A stretch of 64,000 nucleotides of DNA from Ophioderma brevispina (lineage: Eukaryota; Echinodermata; Ophiuroidea; Amphilepidida; Ophiodermatidae): assembly GCA_023653785.1 (NCBI GenBank), contig JAMKCH010002883.1:1-64000 (forward strand), read 5' to 3'. The position numbers and the translations under genes are program-made. The notes beneath the pieces were generated by a model. That model made no database searches. It had not been told where the DNA came from and saw only the letters and a program-made list of their open reading frames with translations. Positions 1-11,513 of this stretch are shown piece by piece (the first letter of the stretch is position 1; each line of letters opens with the position of its first letter).

Positions 1-26
1 TTAAAAATATATGAGTCAGCCTTTAA
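1..26. mobile_element. Right end of a TTAA-flanked MITE, cut by the window edge
   Basis: GAGTCAGCCT followed by TTAA at 23-26 matches the right terminus of the complete element at 17184-17521. The rest lies outside the window. Confidence 0.6.
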
Positions 27-139
27 TTAACTTGTGTATGCTATCAATGAATACTATTGGTTTGAAATCGACAGCCTTGCATCAATAACCACTTGATATG
101 CGAGTGTCCCCCCCCCCCCCGAGATATAATTGTGCATAG

Positions 140-323
140 CACGTGATGTAACCAGACCTTTTCAAAGGGGGGCAGAAGGGGTGGGGTGCCAAGACATTTT
201 ATGAGGGGGGTAATTTGGGTCCTTCTCCAAAGGCACTGTACAAATGCGTCAGTATTTGGAGGGCTGGTGGCAGAAAGGGTTCTGAGCAGGGTGCCCCATT
301 GCCCCCCTCTGGTTAAGCCACTG
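140..323. mobile_element. Degenerate G-rich hAT-type MITE
   Basis: The interior (GGGGTGCCAAGACATTTT, the AGGGGGG runs and a CCTTCTCCA block) matches the element at 19826-20023. The right end reads GGTTAAGCCACTG; the left end (GATGTAACCAGACC) is a decayed inverted copy. No target duplication survives. A 13-C run lies just upstream at 108-120. Confidence 0.55.
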
Positions 324-644
324 CCAGAGCACACACACTATTAACCTCTGGGCTAAACAGCCAACTATAGAATTAGGGAGGGGTAATACGGGGGCATTTC
401 TTCATTTGGGGTTTACTTCATGCACGTAGGCAGGATCTTGCACTGAGGAATCAGTTCCACAATGGCAGGAGGTCCAGGGAGCTGCTTAAGATGCCTGACA
501 TTCTCCCCAGGGGAGAGCCGAGCCCCAGAAAAAGTTTTCCCCCAATTTATGCCTTATTTCATGCCCGCTCTTTCTCCTTTTTTTCAATTGTTTTAGTTGT
601 TTAAGGACCCCTAGGGTGTAACGGTAACAATATCAAACAAGAAA
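324..644. other. No recognisable feature
   Basis: I see no convincing coding sequence or repeat boundary. It may be the decayed upstream part of the LINE that begins near 645. Confidence 0.4.
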
Positions 645-1322
645 GATGCTGCAAACAGGCCATATAAGTCTCCAACTTCTTTGGATCAACTCTAGAGAGG
701 TTGAAAGTGCGTCTATCTACTTGGCATCTCCATCAGTAATGACCTGCCACGGTCTCTCCTTAGATACCAAAAATGGCTAAAACTGCAGTCAGCGACTAGG
801 ATTTCTACGTCCGAGTGCACATGGAATATGTAAGTTCAGCATGGGGTGGAGCAACACCCCCCACTTCGCCCTATCCAAATAGTTGCCCAATCCAGAGATG
901 TGCCATCTCCATCATTGGTATTCCCGAGAGTGAGCTCACCACTCAACCACAGCCAACACCACTGGTCATCGGAGGGCAGTTGGAATTGTTCACTCTTTTC
1001 CACCGATGTTTCTCGACAAGCACCAGATCTCCTCAGCCATCTGCTACCCGAGCTGCATTCAGTTGATCCTCGCCTTAGGCGATCAGTCAGATCTCATGAC
1101 CTCGCGGTGAAAGTCCAAAGGTCCAACTTGGCCTCCCAGACGAATAATTTCTTCTCCCATTCTCTGTAGGCTTATGGAATGCCCTTCCGCTCATGTACAT
1201 CGAACAGACTTGCACTATTTTCAAAGGGAGGTTAATCGCTATCATGGCGCCAATCGTCCCGTTATACTAACTAGATAACAGCTGTTAATGCCTAATAGCC
1301 CTTGACAATAAATAAAAAAAAA
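645..1322 (+). pseudogene. LINE ORF2 C-terminal remnant (CR1-like)
   Basis: The plus strand encodes the tail of a non-LTR reverse transcriptase in shifted frames. About 815-950 gives an LEY-VWGGA-like stretch (EYVSSAWGGATP) followed by IQRCAISIIG, which corresponds to the common LDKVQRRAxRLIG motif of CR1-type LINEs. About 1070-1170 gives RRSVRSHDLAVKV and a serine/phenylalanine-rich block, then a sequence resembling LWNALP. The frame is broken by at least two shifts and stops. It ends near AATAAATAAAAAAAAA at 1308-1323, consistent with a LINE 3' tail. Upstream catalytic motifs are missing, so it is 5'-truncated and dead. The CR1 assignment is tentative. Confidence 0.6.
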
Positions 1323-1499
1323 ATGGCCAAATATATATTTTAAGATCCAATGTATCTATTGTCAAAATTTTCATTTTCCTTCAAACAATTCAAAAATTTT
1401 TGTCCCATATTTGGAATCAGTATTTGAAAAACTGCATTCCAAATGAGTCCAAACAAGCCTAATTTAGGATACGTCTTAGAAAGCCACTGACTATAATGT

Positions 1500-1808
1500 G
1501 TAAAAAAAAATAAATATGTCGGCATTTATATAGCGCCTTTTCACAATGTATCAAGCCGCTTTACATTTTTTCCGCTGCCACTAGAAATATGTCCGCTGCC
1601 TTACAAATGCCTTAGGCATACTCCATACTACCCTTGGGCGGCGCTCAGTGGACCAATACTCCTAACAGCTCCCCATTTTGCACCTTGGTGGAGAGAGGCA
1701 AGCAAGGTAAATAACCTTTCCCAAGTGCCACAACACATTGGGCCTCATTGGGGACTCTACCCACGACCTTGGATCATGAGGCGTCGTTGTATCCACTGGC
1801 CACATGTG
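1500..1808 (-). repeat. tRNA-derived SINE, minus strand
   Basis: Read on the minus strand, 1808-1745 resembles a tRNA: an A-box-like GGCCAGTGGAT (complement of 1791-1801) and a B-box-like GGGTAGAGTCC (complement of 1752-1762) at tRNA-like spacing. The body includes a TTTATATAGCGCC-type segment near 1527 and ends in an A-rich tract at 1502-1510. No intact tRNA fold is present. Confidence 0.55.
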
Positions 1809-3439
1809 CCCTCAAAACTCAACAGCCATAGAAAGGGGTAACATCTGAAACATTTCTTGAATTTGGTCCAAAATGAAATAGAATGCCTCAAAAGGCCACC
1901 AATTCATTTCAAATCCCCAAAAAGCCAGAAAATTGACAAGAGCTGGAATGATTGATAGACATTTACCTGTACAGCAAGGGCTATCTTCCTGACAAACCGG
2001 TGCGCTATTCCTAATGCAATTTACACACACAAACATAGGACCATCTATGCAAATTTGTTGTTACATCCTGATGAATGTTTGAGAACATTTGAGCTTTATG
2101 TTCCAGGAAAACTCAGTGTTAGTGTTAGATGAAATACAGTACTGAACTTGAAAAGCACTCAATTCCAGTTGCCTACATCCTTTAATAGCTTTTTAATATC
2201 CTTCAGAGCCAATTCATCCAGCAAAGAATCTAATCCTTAATACCCAAAAGCTGTTTCATCAATTAATCTCCCACATATGGTTTTAGACAGCCGTCTGTAG
2301 AGAAAAAAAATATTGTTTGAATTAATTACAATAACAATCTACAATAATTAATGTCAACCATAATGTTACATAGATAGGTTGTGCACATTCTTCAAATATG
2401 ACCCCATTCATGCATATGCCATAAAGCTATTTTTAACGCAAATATTATTTACTAATCAGGGATGAATTGAATACTAGTTCATACATCAATAACCTAGTGA
2501 TAGCCTCATGTTATGGCTTCAAAAAATAAGAATATGTGTTGGTTTTAACTACAAAGTAATTTTATGGGAAGCAAAATTATCTATCCATAACTGCTAAAAC
2601 ATAGATCTGTTCTGTCTGTCAGGCTGGCTATGCGTTTGTGTTATTCCCCCCCTTTGACATATGAGGTTGATATTTGGCATTGAGGTAGGGGAGGACGTCC
2701 TGACCTGTTTGCAGGTTTCAGAGTGACCCAAAAGTCAAAGGTCATCTAGAGATCAATTTGCGCAGAAATGCCATATGACCAAGAGGAAAATTTCAGTAGC
2801 TTCCCACATGCATTGCTTCCAATTGAGGTTTTTGTACAGGTACTGATGTGAATCATTAGTGATGAAACATGGCTAATTGACAGTACTGATCAAACTAATG
2901 CATTTTAAGAGCGTTTCATCTCTTCCGATTCACATGACAACCTGTACAAAAACTGCAATGGAACAATGCATTTGGGAATTCTCTGAATATCTTCTCTTCT
3001 TAGACCACCAAATTTTGTCAAATGACCACAGACCTGAGCACAGACCAATTCAAGCTCAAGGTCATGCACACAGGGTCAAGGTCACACACACGGAGGGGGT
3101 GTACTAGTAGTAATAATCATATTGCATTTAACCATGAAATTGATCCATAGAGTGCATTTAAATAAAATTTTGAGAATATGAAGTTCATCTTCAAAACAAA
3201 AAACAAAACCACGTAGCACTTTTGAGCCAAATGAAACTGAGACAAACATTTTTTCCTTGGCCTCGTCAATTTGCTTTAGTTTTGTAGTACATGATCCAGA
3301 AAAATTGTGACATTAATTTTAGGAAAAAAAAAATATGGACAGCTGTCCCAAATAGGCCATCTGATTAGGTGGTTGCCTAAGTGACCCCTGAATGACCTTT
3401 CAATGACCTTTCACTTCCTCATCTGTTACCCCACATAAG
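1809..3439. other. Unassigned DNA with scattered AAGGTCA-type half sites
   Basis: There is no supported gene. The stretch at 2730-3090 holds several AAAGGTCA, CAAGGTCA and GTCAAGGTCA words, a theme also seen near 14.2 kb. These words are part of a dispersed repeat and need not be functional receptor sites. Confidence 0.4.
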
Positions 3440-3447
3440 ACCCTTGT

Positions 3448-3749
3448 CAGTGGCGTACCGACCGGGGGGGGCAGGGGGGGCAAGTTGCCCCCTCTGGCTC
3501 GAAAAAGCGGGACGATATGGGCCAAAATGTGCATTTTTATCCATCTTTTTCGGGGAATTTCAACCAATTTCGGTCCAAATTTGGGCAAAATTAAAGTAAA
3601 TTTCGCATTTTTCGCGCGCTACGCGCGCATTTGGTCCAATTCAAACTTAATTGGAGCAAATCACAGGGACGATTTACGAATTTTGCCCCCTCTGGCGGGA
3701 CGACTTGGAAATTTGCCCCCTCTGGATCGACTGCCTCGGTACGCCACTG
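3448..3749. mobile_element. hAT-type MITE with perfect 8-bp target duplication
   Basis: Termini CAGTGGCGTACCG and CGGTACGCCACTG are inverted repeats. ACCCTTGT flanks them at 3440-3447 and 3750-3757. The 302-bp interior repeats a TTGCCCCCTCTGG motif and holds a GCGCGCTACGCGCGC palindrome near 3616. It is non-coding and depends on a transposase elsewhere. Confidence 0.88.
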
Positions 3750-3862
3750 ACCCTTGTCTCAATGTATAAGCATACCAAGTATGAACTTGATCCATCACTG
3801 CATTAAAAAGCTACATTAAGCTGAAAAAGTGTCAACCAAAATGTGTATACTGAATGTTTGAC

Positions 3863-3897
3863 ACAGACAGACACACACACACATGAACACACACACG
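3863..3897. repeat. CA-rich microsatellite
   Basis: Interrupted CA repeats, ACACACACAC twice, split by ATGA. Confidence 0.8.
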
Positions 3898-4046
3898 AAT
3901 CATGCTGACATAAGGTCTTTCCGATTTCATCGGATGACCTATGAAAAGAGATACAAGGTGTGAATAGTACTAAACATTTTGAATTCACTTTTTGGAATAT
4001 ATATCCCTCGTCTACCTGAGCCATTTTTTGTAACAAAAAAAAAAAC

Positions 4047-4807
4047 ATTCCCGAAGGGGGTGTTACCACCCCCTGTGATTTTGTTACTGAAATCCGATTC
4101 CTGTAATTTGGTACCGACAGGATAGCCTTAGAGTTTTCTTCTTCTTTCCATTGGTACCAAAATAGATACCAACATCCCATTATGACATTACCATAACGTC
4201 ATATGTTGAGAAGTACGAAAATAAGCAAAATAGTGTGGAAAAATTGATATTTTTTGCAATTTTAGTGACTCAAACAAACCTTATTATAGCACTAAAAGGC
4301 CTCTCATTGTATAAAACTAGTCATTTCCCCTCAAGTATATTTCCCAAATCTGAATATTCCTAACCTAAATTGGTATTTTTCCACCTAACCTAAAATTGTA
4401 TTTTCCCCTATTTACACTGTTCTCTATGGAAATTGGATGGTTTGCTGACAATCTGAACTTTATGACATCATTGGGAGAATGCCGGGCATGTTGGTACCAT
4501 TTTGTTGATCGATGGAAAGAGGAGGACCAGCTATCTATTGGTACCAAATCGTGTCTGTGATATTCCTGTGTTTGTTTAGGCCTGTTGGTACTTCTCTCCC
4601 GAAGGGGGGTGGTTGCCACCCCCCCCCCCATCCATCACTTGTGGATACCCGTATCTTACCTATAACCCCGAGGATGTTTGTTTCTTGGATGAAAAGGAGC
4701 AAAACTGTCAATGACAATTACATTAAATACTTTGGCACCAAAAAATGGGTTTTTAGCAAGCCGGGGAAAACCTTAAGGGGGTTTGGTAACCACCCACCCC
4801 TTCGGTA
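4047..4807. mobile_element. Candidate element with GC-rich hairpin termini
   Basis: The left end near 4050-4075 (CCGAAGGGGGTGTTACCACC) and the right end near 4774-4807 (GGTAACCACCCACCCCTTCGG) are inverted relatives, each able to fold on itself. A third copy lies inside at 4602-4631. The interior also has several TTGGTACCAA-like words. No clear target duplication was found. Confidence 0.45.
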
Positions 4808-5176
4808 GACATGGTTAACACTTCACAAAATCTGAAAAATTCCTACTAACTCCCCTGCATTCTATATGCTAAAGGAAGTTGACAAGACTTGATGGATGCA
4901 TTGTGCCTCCTGACCAGAAATCAATTTGCTGCTAACTGCTCAATATTCCTGACAGACCCAAAATAACCTATCAATTACCAAAATCATATGGGGTTAGTGA
5001 TTAAATTATTGACAAAATGTTCTGATGGACAGTCCCATAATGTGCATGCCGTGGTATACCTCATAGACACCACTTAATTACCATGGTGAAAAAAAACAGA
5101 AAAATAAAGAGCATGCTCGGTAGATTAGCATACCTGACCTCATTTGGAGAATGTAACGCCATAGGACGATATCTTT
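4808..5176. other. No recognisable feature
   Basis: AT-rich DNA without a convincing reading frame or repeat structure. Confidence 0.4.
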
Positions 5177-5636
5177 AAAGGAGAACCGTTACCAAGAATA
5201 ACTTATATATATACCTATAAACAACAATGATTGACACAATATGAAGTGGTTTCATGGAAAACGGACTTAACTAACCTCAAATGAATTGAAACATTTTGTC
5301 TCACCACGCTCTATTTGAAATGGGCGCTTGGTAATGGGATATGTATTTGTGTTATGCGATACAGACAGCGCAGTAGCGTCATACACCTTCACGTGTGAGG
5401 CTTTTCATAATGTGTATTTCTATGGCATCTATGACGCAACGGTCCGAACCGTATCGCATAACACGCTACTCTAGCGCGATTTTTAAATAGCGAATGTCAC
5501 TAGATTGTTTAATTCATTGTTTATGGTTTAATATATTCCATTTTTCTATGAAACCATCTCAAAATCGAAATGTGGTCAATAATTATTTTTATAGGGTATA
5601 TTGTTTAAAATATTTTTCGTGTACGGGTTCTCCTTT
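5177..5636. mobile_element. MITE with AAAGGAGAACC inverted termini
   Basis: AAAGGAGAACCGT at the left is mirrored by ACGGGTTCTCCTTT at the right. An inner inverted pair, GTGTTATGCGATAC (5349-5362) and GTATCGCATAACAC (5451-5464), makes most of the element self-complementary. It has no transposase. Confidence 0.7.
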
Positions 5637-7189
5637 CAAAAGAATTTTCACTCTTGGAGCAAAATCTCAAAAGTGAAATGAAATCTGAAGATGAAAAAAA
5701 TATTTTTTTTTTTCAGTATTTTCTAAACCCATGTGCACAACAAAAAGCTTTTAATTTCCGCCCCCCCCCCCAAAAAAAACAGCATTTTCAGCTTATCACT
5801 TGAGGTGTGATTTAATACATTAGTATGGAGTCTAATTATGATGCCAAAAAAGGTTAAATAAAATCTTGGGGATGCATTTTTCTGGAAATTTCTCCTTATC
5901 TCTTTAATTACAGGGACATGAGATTTTCTGAGGATACAAATTTCTCTAAACAAATTTCTCTAGGTGTTTGTAGAACACCTATCGAGAATTTTCTGAAGAT
6001 CTATTGGACAAACGAGTAGAAAAGAACACCACACACCAAGCAACCAAGTTTTTAAAGAAAGTTTTAAACTTGCTATCTAAATTTGGCCCTATATGAGCAT
6101 GCTTGAATTTAATGTAATGCATGACAAAAATACTAGGCCTAAATCATCTTTTTTATTACATAGAAATGGTGTTTTGGGCTTATTCACTTCAGGCATGTCA
6201 ACACAGCTGTTTGAGCCCATGCAAATTGTCTTTTTATTTTTAGACCAATTTCAAGCAGTGGCGACACAATTTTGACAAATAAGTAGGGACATGCAAGAGC
6301 TATTATCATTGCAAAAATCAGAACATCCATTGTGGGAATCTTACCATATAGCCCTACAAAGGTCATGATTTGTATGTTATAGCACCCTCTATATGTAAAT
6401 TCTCCATAGAGAGATGTGTTAAACTAGATTTTAAAGAAAAATCACATTTGCCTGCAATGAAATTTCATAAAATTTACACAGGATGAAGTCAGTGGTACAA
6501 ATAATCCAAATTAGTTGTTAAAAGTGTGTTGCTGTTGATATTTTTTGTTTCATTTTGGTTTTGTCATAATAAATGAGACTTTCAAACAGCTGTGTCAAAT
6601 ACATCAATTGGTAAAAAACAGTTTTAAAAAATGTTCCATGTTTTTCTGGAAATGTCCTCATGTCTCTTTAAAACAGAAGAGCTGAACTACGCGAGACAAA
6701 ATTAAAATGCACAGCAGCGCTAGACGGCAATCAAATCTTAATTATCATATAAACGAACATCCCTGTTTGGCCTATTACAAACTAACCATACATGTCATAT
6801 CTGTATCGATAGCTATCCATTACCCTAACAAATAAGTCATTATTTCATTAACCTAATTTTTTTTCCATCATTCATTATATCTGCTACATATATGCTACTT
6901 CAATGTCACTAGTATGTGCTTATAATATTGTATCCATGAGGCCATAGCAAGTGTATTGAAAGTGTGGGCGATATAGCAGAGGTCTAGGGTCCAAAGTTCT
7001 GCAATAGAGACCTTAGTGGGGTTACTTAAAATGTCTAAAATTAGTAGGCTGAAAATGTTTAAATTAGCAAGAAAACACATTTTTATCAGATTTTTTAAAG
7101 ATTTTGGTTCATCTGGAGCAATTCGGTGACCATGGAGAGCATTTACCATCGGATTGTCTTCTATGAACAATAAATTTAGCGAGGGTGTG
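5637..7189. other. Unassigned AT-rich DNA
   Basis: I see no gene. It holds a C run at 5761-5771 and two related pieces (TCTGGAAATTTCTCC near 5881 and TCTGGAAATGTCCTC near 6646), perhaps ends of a decayed repeat. Confidence 0.35.
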
Positions 7190-7560
7190 AGTTTAAATCC
7201 GGTTTTGTCCCAGCAATACTGCTGTGTGAGGATTTATTGGAGCAAAAGATAATTGACCAGATGCCCTTCCTGACGTCAATCCACTGTTTTCGGCGGTGGG
7301 CCTAGCCTTTGGGCAACCAAGCCCATCATGCAAGGCAGCATGTGCTGGATGGCTGCCATTAGCTCTCCAGAGCTGATGCCCTTGTAGGTAGATCTTATTT
7401 TTCATTCTACCTGGGTAACCAGCTACCCTCCTCATCAGATTTCCTTAGAAATCCAACGGGGGTGACGGTTTAGCCGCCGACAACTCGGCCCTGGGACAGG
7501 TAGTACTGGTTACCAGGATACCAGTAGCAGGCCCTCAAGAAAACCTGACCTGACTATAGG
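7190..7560 (-). repeat. Dispersed repeat resembling a LINE 3' end
   Basis: On the minus strand the segment contains GGAAGGGCATCTGG, a phrase common in 3' regions of RTE-type LINEs and derived SINEs. It also has TGCATGATGGGCTTGG and GGTAGCTGGTTACC blocks. GAAACCTGACCTGACTA is doubled at 7537-7577. The reading frames across it do not look like a cellular protein. Confidence 0.4.
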
Positions 7561-7721
7561 AAACCTGACCTGACTACATGTATACAAAACTATTGGGTGC
7601 CGGTTGTTAAAGTATGGGGGGAAATCCACAATACGGGGACAAAAATGCAAAATGCTTGGATTGCTGTAAAAGATAACCAAAGTGATCATTTTGTTAGAAG
7701 GATCAGGCCTGTACACAGGAC

Positions 7722-7750
7722 TTTTTTTTGGGGGGGGGGGGGGGGGGGGG
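7722..7750. repeat. T9-G20 homopolymer block
   Basis: A T run directly followed by a long G run. It is prone to replication and sequencing errors, so local length is unreliable. Confidence 0.85.
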
Positions 7751-8514
7751 TACGGGAATTCGAAAAAGTGACTTTTTTCCAAAAGGGTGGACTTTTTTGG
7801 TAAAAGTGAACCTAACCCTGTAAAATAGTCTCTTTTTGACTTTTTGAACATTTTATCACCAAAAGTGGACTTTCTTGTCAATTTTTTTCTTATCAAAAAT
7901 ATCAGCAAAAAGTGGACCTTTTTCCCATTTTGTGGAATTGGGGTGTTTATAGACTTAAATTGGGTCATCCCCTTTAAATATAAGTGATACCAAATTGATA
8001 TGTTTGTTTTATAGCTAATAATTTTACAGTAAAATATATGGTTTGCAATTGCCATTTGGTGTGATTTGAGGCATTTTAGCTGGGGAAATTCCTTTAAAAA
8101 ATGTTGAATTTAGGTTTTGGGGCTACCTACTGGAAACAAACTTGATTTTTTTTTGGCCTAATAAATATTTTTTAAATCACCATGGTTGCTGCCCTGTGCA
8201 TGCCCTCCAACTTGGTAATGTCTTTTGGAGCAAACTTTCTGATTTTAATTTTTCTTCTGGGAAATCGGTCTCAAAATAGAACCAACCTTGGTGTTGCCCA
8301 TAATTTATCTTTTAAATGGTGCCAAATATTATAACATTTAACTGCTAATATGGGTTTTTTAGCAGGGAAATACCTGGCCTGGTGATTTGATGTCTAGTAT
8401 TGATGACAATAGGAAGCGGGAGCTGTGAAACCTATGTTGTCAATTTACAGCAGAGCAACAAAGGGGGTTTAAAGTTCTTTTTAAGGAAAATTTGAAATAA
8501 AAAAACTGAAATAA
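7751..8514. other. Unassigned DNA
   Basis: It contains repeated GTGGACTTTTT and GTGGACCTTTTT words between about 7786 and 7925 that look like a decayed local repeat. No gene was recognised. Confidence 0.35.
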
Positions 8515-8518
8515 TTAA

Positions 8519-8853
8519 AGGTGCTTGTTCCGATTTTTGTCTTTCGTGTTCTCAACTCGATATGAGAGCCTGGCACTTGTACACACTGACCACCAAATAC
8601 CGTGGAAAACAAACTTGCATTTTTTTATGCTAGACGCAATAATGCATAGTGCAACGCCCTATTCACTACTGTGCTAATATTGATGGTTAACCATTGAAAC
8701 GGTAGTTTTTTTCTGTATCTTGAGAAAGAAATGAATTTGAAAGCTGAAATTTCAGGACGACAATGAGAAAAATACGGCATTTCATCTGATATCAAAATTG
8801 ATACTACTTCCGGGTAAATCGGGGGGTCCCAAAGACGATCAGAACAAGCACCT
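8519..8853. mobile_element. TTAA-flanked MITE (AGGTGCTTGTTC family)
   Basis: AGGTGCTTGTTC is mirrored by GAACAAGCACCT, with TTAA at 8515-8518 and 8854-8857. TTAA target choice is typical of piggyBac-type transposition. The interior is non-coding. Confidence 0.85.
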
Positions 8854-8857
8854 TTAA

Positions 8858-9491
8858 AGAGGGATGATCCTATTTAGATATAATTTGCTTCCATCTTCAT
8901 TGAATGACCTTAGGTCCAAAAAGTTTCACACCGATATTTCAAATCATTTTGATATGAGAGATTTTAAAACATGATTTTTTTAGCTCATAATATACTGTGT
9001 AAAATTAATATTGGTCAACCAAAATTAGGCACTTTCTCACTCATTATATCCAAACCAATATCCTGAGGGGAGGGTATTTAGATTTGGTTTGGTCGGGGAT
9101 GTGTGACTGAGGAGGTGCAATCCCCATTTCTAAGGGTCATTTTGTAGAAATATTTTGCTTTTTTAACAATGTTTTGAAGCCGTTTGGGGGAAAATGGGAC
9201 CCATGTTTAAGGATTTCTCATGAAAAAATGACCCATGTCTAATGATTCGTAATGAAAAAACAACCCACTGGAGTGGATCATCCCCGATGTATACCTTTAA
9301 CATCTAAGTACCCCCTTCTTTAACAGGGTAAATGAGAAAAGATAGCAGCTTTCTTTCGACACCAACATTTTTTGACCACTTTCGGTAAAATTATGGATTC
9401 TGGTTACCAGGCTATTAGCAATTGGACCACAGACCTTTTAAAGATTTCATGCGGCTCCAATTCTGGAGTGGGTTGGCAACTGGAAACTAAT
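8858..9491. other. Unassigned DNA
   Basis: GATGATCC-type words occur near 8863 and 9276 and may mark ends of a decayed repeat. No gene was recognised. Confidence 0.35.
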
Positions 9492-9667
9492 CAGTGCATA
9501 CGCAACCTTGTGGTTCTGAGGGGGCAAAAGCTCAGTCAGGGGAAAAGTCCTCCTGATTGGAGACTAAATAGGCTCCAAAACAGCTGATTTTGCATGTTTT
9601 ATCATCAAATTATTTTTTAAAGGGGGCACTCTGCCCCCTCCCCCCCTTTTTTTTTTTTTTTTTTTTT
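9492..9667. mobile_element. Truncated hAT-type MITE ending in T21
   Basis: CAGTGCATACGCAACC resembles the hAT MITE terminus, followed by the usual GGGGGCA block and CAGCTGATTTTGCATG. GGGGGCACTCTGCCCCC is shared with 12909-12925. The expected right terminus is missing; a run of 21 T at 9647-9667 stands in its place. Confidence 0.5.
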
Positions 9668-9703
9668 CTTGGGAGTTATTCTCTAACTCTATTATTCCAA
9701 TAT

Positions 9704-10007
9704 CAGAGGGTATTTTGAACCAATCCCATAATGCATTGTAGTGTGCCTATAACTGCCTATATTGAACTGTACAAAACACATTGTCAGTAATATGGATAAA
9801 AAGAGTTCAAAAGTTTAAGAACCACAAGACATTTCATGATCATGTTAAAAACTACCCAATTGCTAGCGCTTTGTGGGCTAAAATTAGCATAAAAGTCATG
9901 TTTTTTATGTGTTAATAAAAATGGGATTTTTGTGGGATCCCATGAACTTATTGAGGTTAAATTTCCTCAAACTGGTGCTTTGTGGGATGGCCTCAATACA
10001 CCCTCTG
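9704..10007. mobile_element. CAGAGGG-family MITE, copy 1
   Basis: Starts CAGAGGGTATTTTGAACC and ends CAATACACCCTCTG. The interior (CCCATAATGCATTG, CTTTGTGGGCTAAAAT) matches copies at 13296 and 18743. Termini and size fit a hAT-like MITE; no clean target duplication is seen here. Confidence 0.75.
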
Positions 10008-10794
10008 CCCTTAATGTGAATGCCCTCTTGAGAGTTGTTCTCTCTCTTACTCTAATACCAGACTCACCTGAGTATTTTCCTGTATAGTACACAAGACAGC
10101 ACACAGTATTGAATGCAGTCTACACTGGCAACATGCAAGTAGGCCTAGTACTATATTGAATATAGTGTTTCAACAATACACAGCGCATACAAACATGGAC
10201 ATTGCATTGTATGTATTACAAATGTGCGAGTTGAAAATGGCCTAATAGCCAAGGTTTCATTTAAACCTGTCCGTCAATTAAGCCAAAGACAATTCATCCG
10301 TGAAAAATGGAGCTATTCAGTCTGTGAAATACAGCGGAATTACTGAATAGGAGCCATATGACGCATTAAAACTCCAGTGAATCAATGTACTGTGGTACGT
10401 AGCAAGTATATAGTAGTAACTAGTAGTTATACACTACTGCACCAACTTGCAAGGTCGGCCTTCGCAGTCTGCAAAATTCAACCATATAATCCGCCCTGGA
10501 GGAAAAATACAGTCACCACTTCTACCTAAAGTTTAACTGCAGTAAACAAAATGCAATTATTGAGACATGCCCCAGTCTACTCCAGGGTCTACCACAGGTA
10601 AATACATCTATAGCCTTATGAGCATAGTCCCTCTTACACTTCCCTCTTGCTTAAGTATCATGTTTAGATAAATAGTTTGGACAGTGAGCTTGTCTTAAAG
10701 TGACTTTAGTTGACAAGTAGAACATCAAGTGCCTGGCTTTTGTTGAGATAGTCCTCCTCTTCATTCCTGTACTTTCGTCATTTAGCAAAAATCC
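10008..10794. other. Unassigned DNA
   Basis: I found no gene and no bounded repeat. CTCTTGAGAGTTGTTCTC near 10023 echoes CTTGGGAGTTATTCTC at 9668. Confidence 0.35.
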
Positions 10795-11493
10795 AAAATT
10801 ATAGCCTGGTCAAGACCCAAGTCTTGTGTTGACAGTGGCATAGTATAAAGTGGTGTCCTTATGAAAGAAGGGTGTGCAACGGGGCCGTAATAGAAAGTTT
10901 TATATTGGAGAGTTTGTTTGCCGTATGAGGTTATGGGGATAAAGCGAGTTAGGATTCTAGAGGTACTTAGTGAAAGGAGCGATCCAGGGGATGTATTTGA
11001 TGAAATCCCAGGGGATGAAAGGGATTTATACACCCACTTTTTGATAATGGCTTAATTAGAAAGTTTTATATTTGAGAGTTTGTTTGCTGTAGGAGTTATG
11101 TTGATAAAGCGAGTTAGGATTCTAGCGGTACTTAGTGAAAATAAGGTTACAGGGATGTATTTGGTGGAAATCCTGAGGGATGGAAAGGATATATATATAC
11201 ACAAACTTTTTGATAATAGCTTAATAGAAAGTTTTATATTGGAGAGTTTGTTTGCCGTAGGAGTTATGTTGATAAAGCGAGTCAGGATTCTAGAGGCATC
11301 TAGTGAAAATGAGGTTACAGGGATGTATTTGGTGGAAATCCAGAGAGATGGAAAGGATTTATACAACCACTTTTTGATAATGGTTTTATAGAAAGTTTTA
11401 AATTTGAGAGTTCAATGGGTTTGTTTATTTTTAACCGTGCAGTCTATTTTTCCCCTATTGAGGTTATCGAGTCTTGGGCCCCACGGTTCCTCT
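10795..11493. repeat. Tandem array of about 167-bp units, first block
   Basis: Units beginning near 10888, 11055 and 11222, with a partial one at 11390, share AAAGTTTTATATTKGAGAG, TTATGTTGATAAAGCGAGT and ATTTGGTGGAAATCC. The left flank (AAGTCTTGTGTTGACAGTGG) and right flank (CAATGGGTTTGTTTATTTTT) both recur around the second block. A 103-residue frame is open here because one unit is 168 bp; this is a side effect of the repeat. Confidence 0.85.
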
Positions 11494-11513
11494 TTTTTTT
11501 TTTTTTTTTTTTT
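11494..11513. repeat. T20 tract between the two copies of the array
   Basis: After removing one T that belongs to the left copy's CCTCT, twenty T remain. The tract joins the end of one copy to the start of the next. Confidence 0.8.

Noticed and set aside
9647..9667. T21 run at 9647 as a fifth duplication joint
   Set aside because: The length fits, but only a weak echo of the following sequence (9668-9700 versus 10024-10056) was seen, not a clear duplicated copy.
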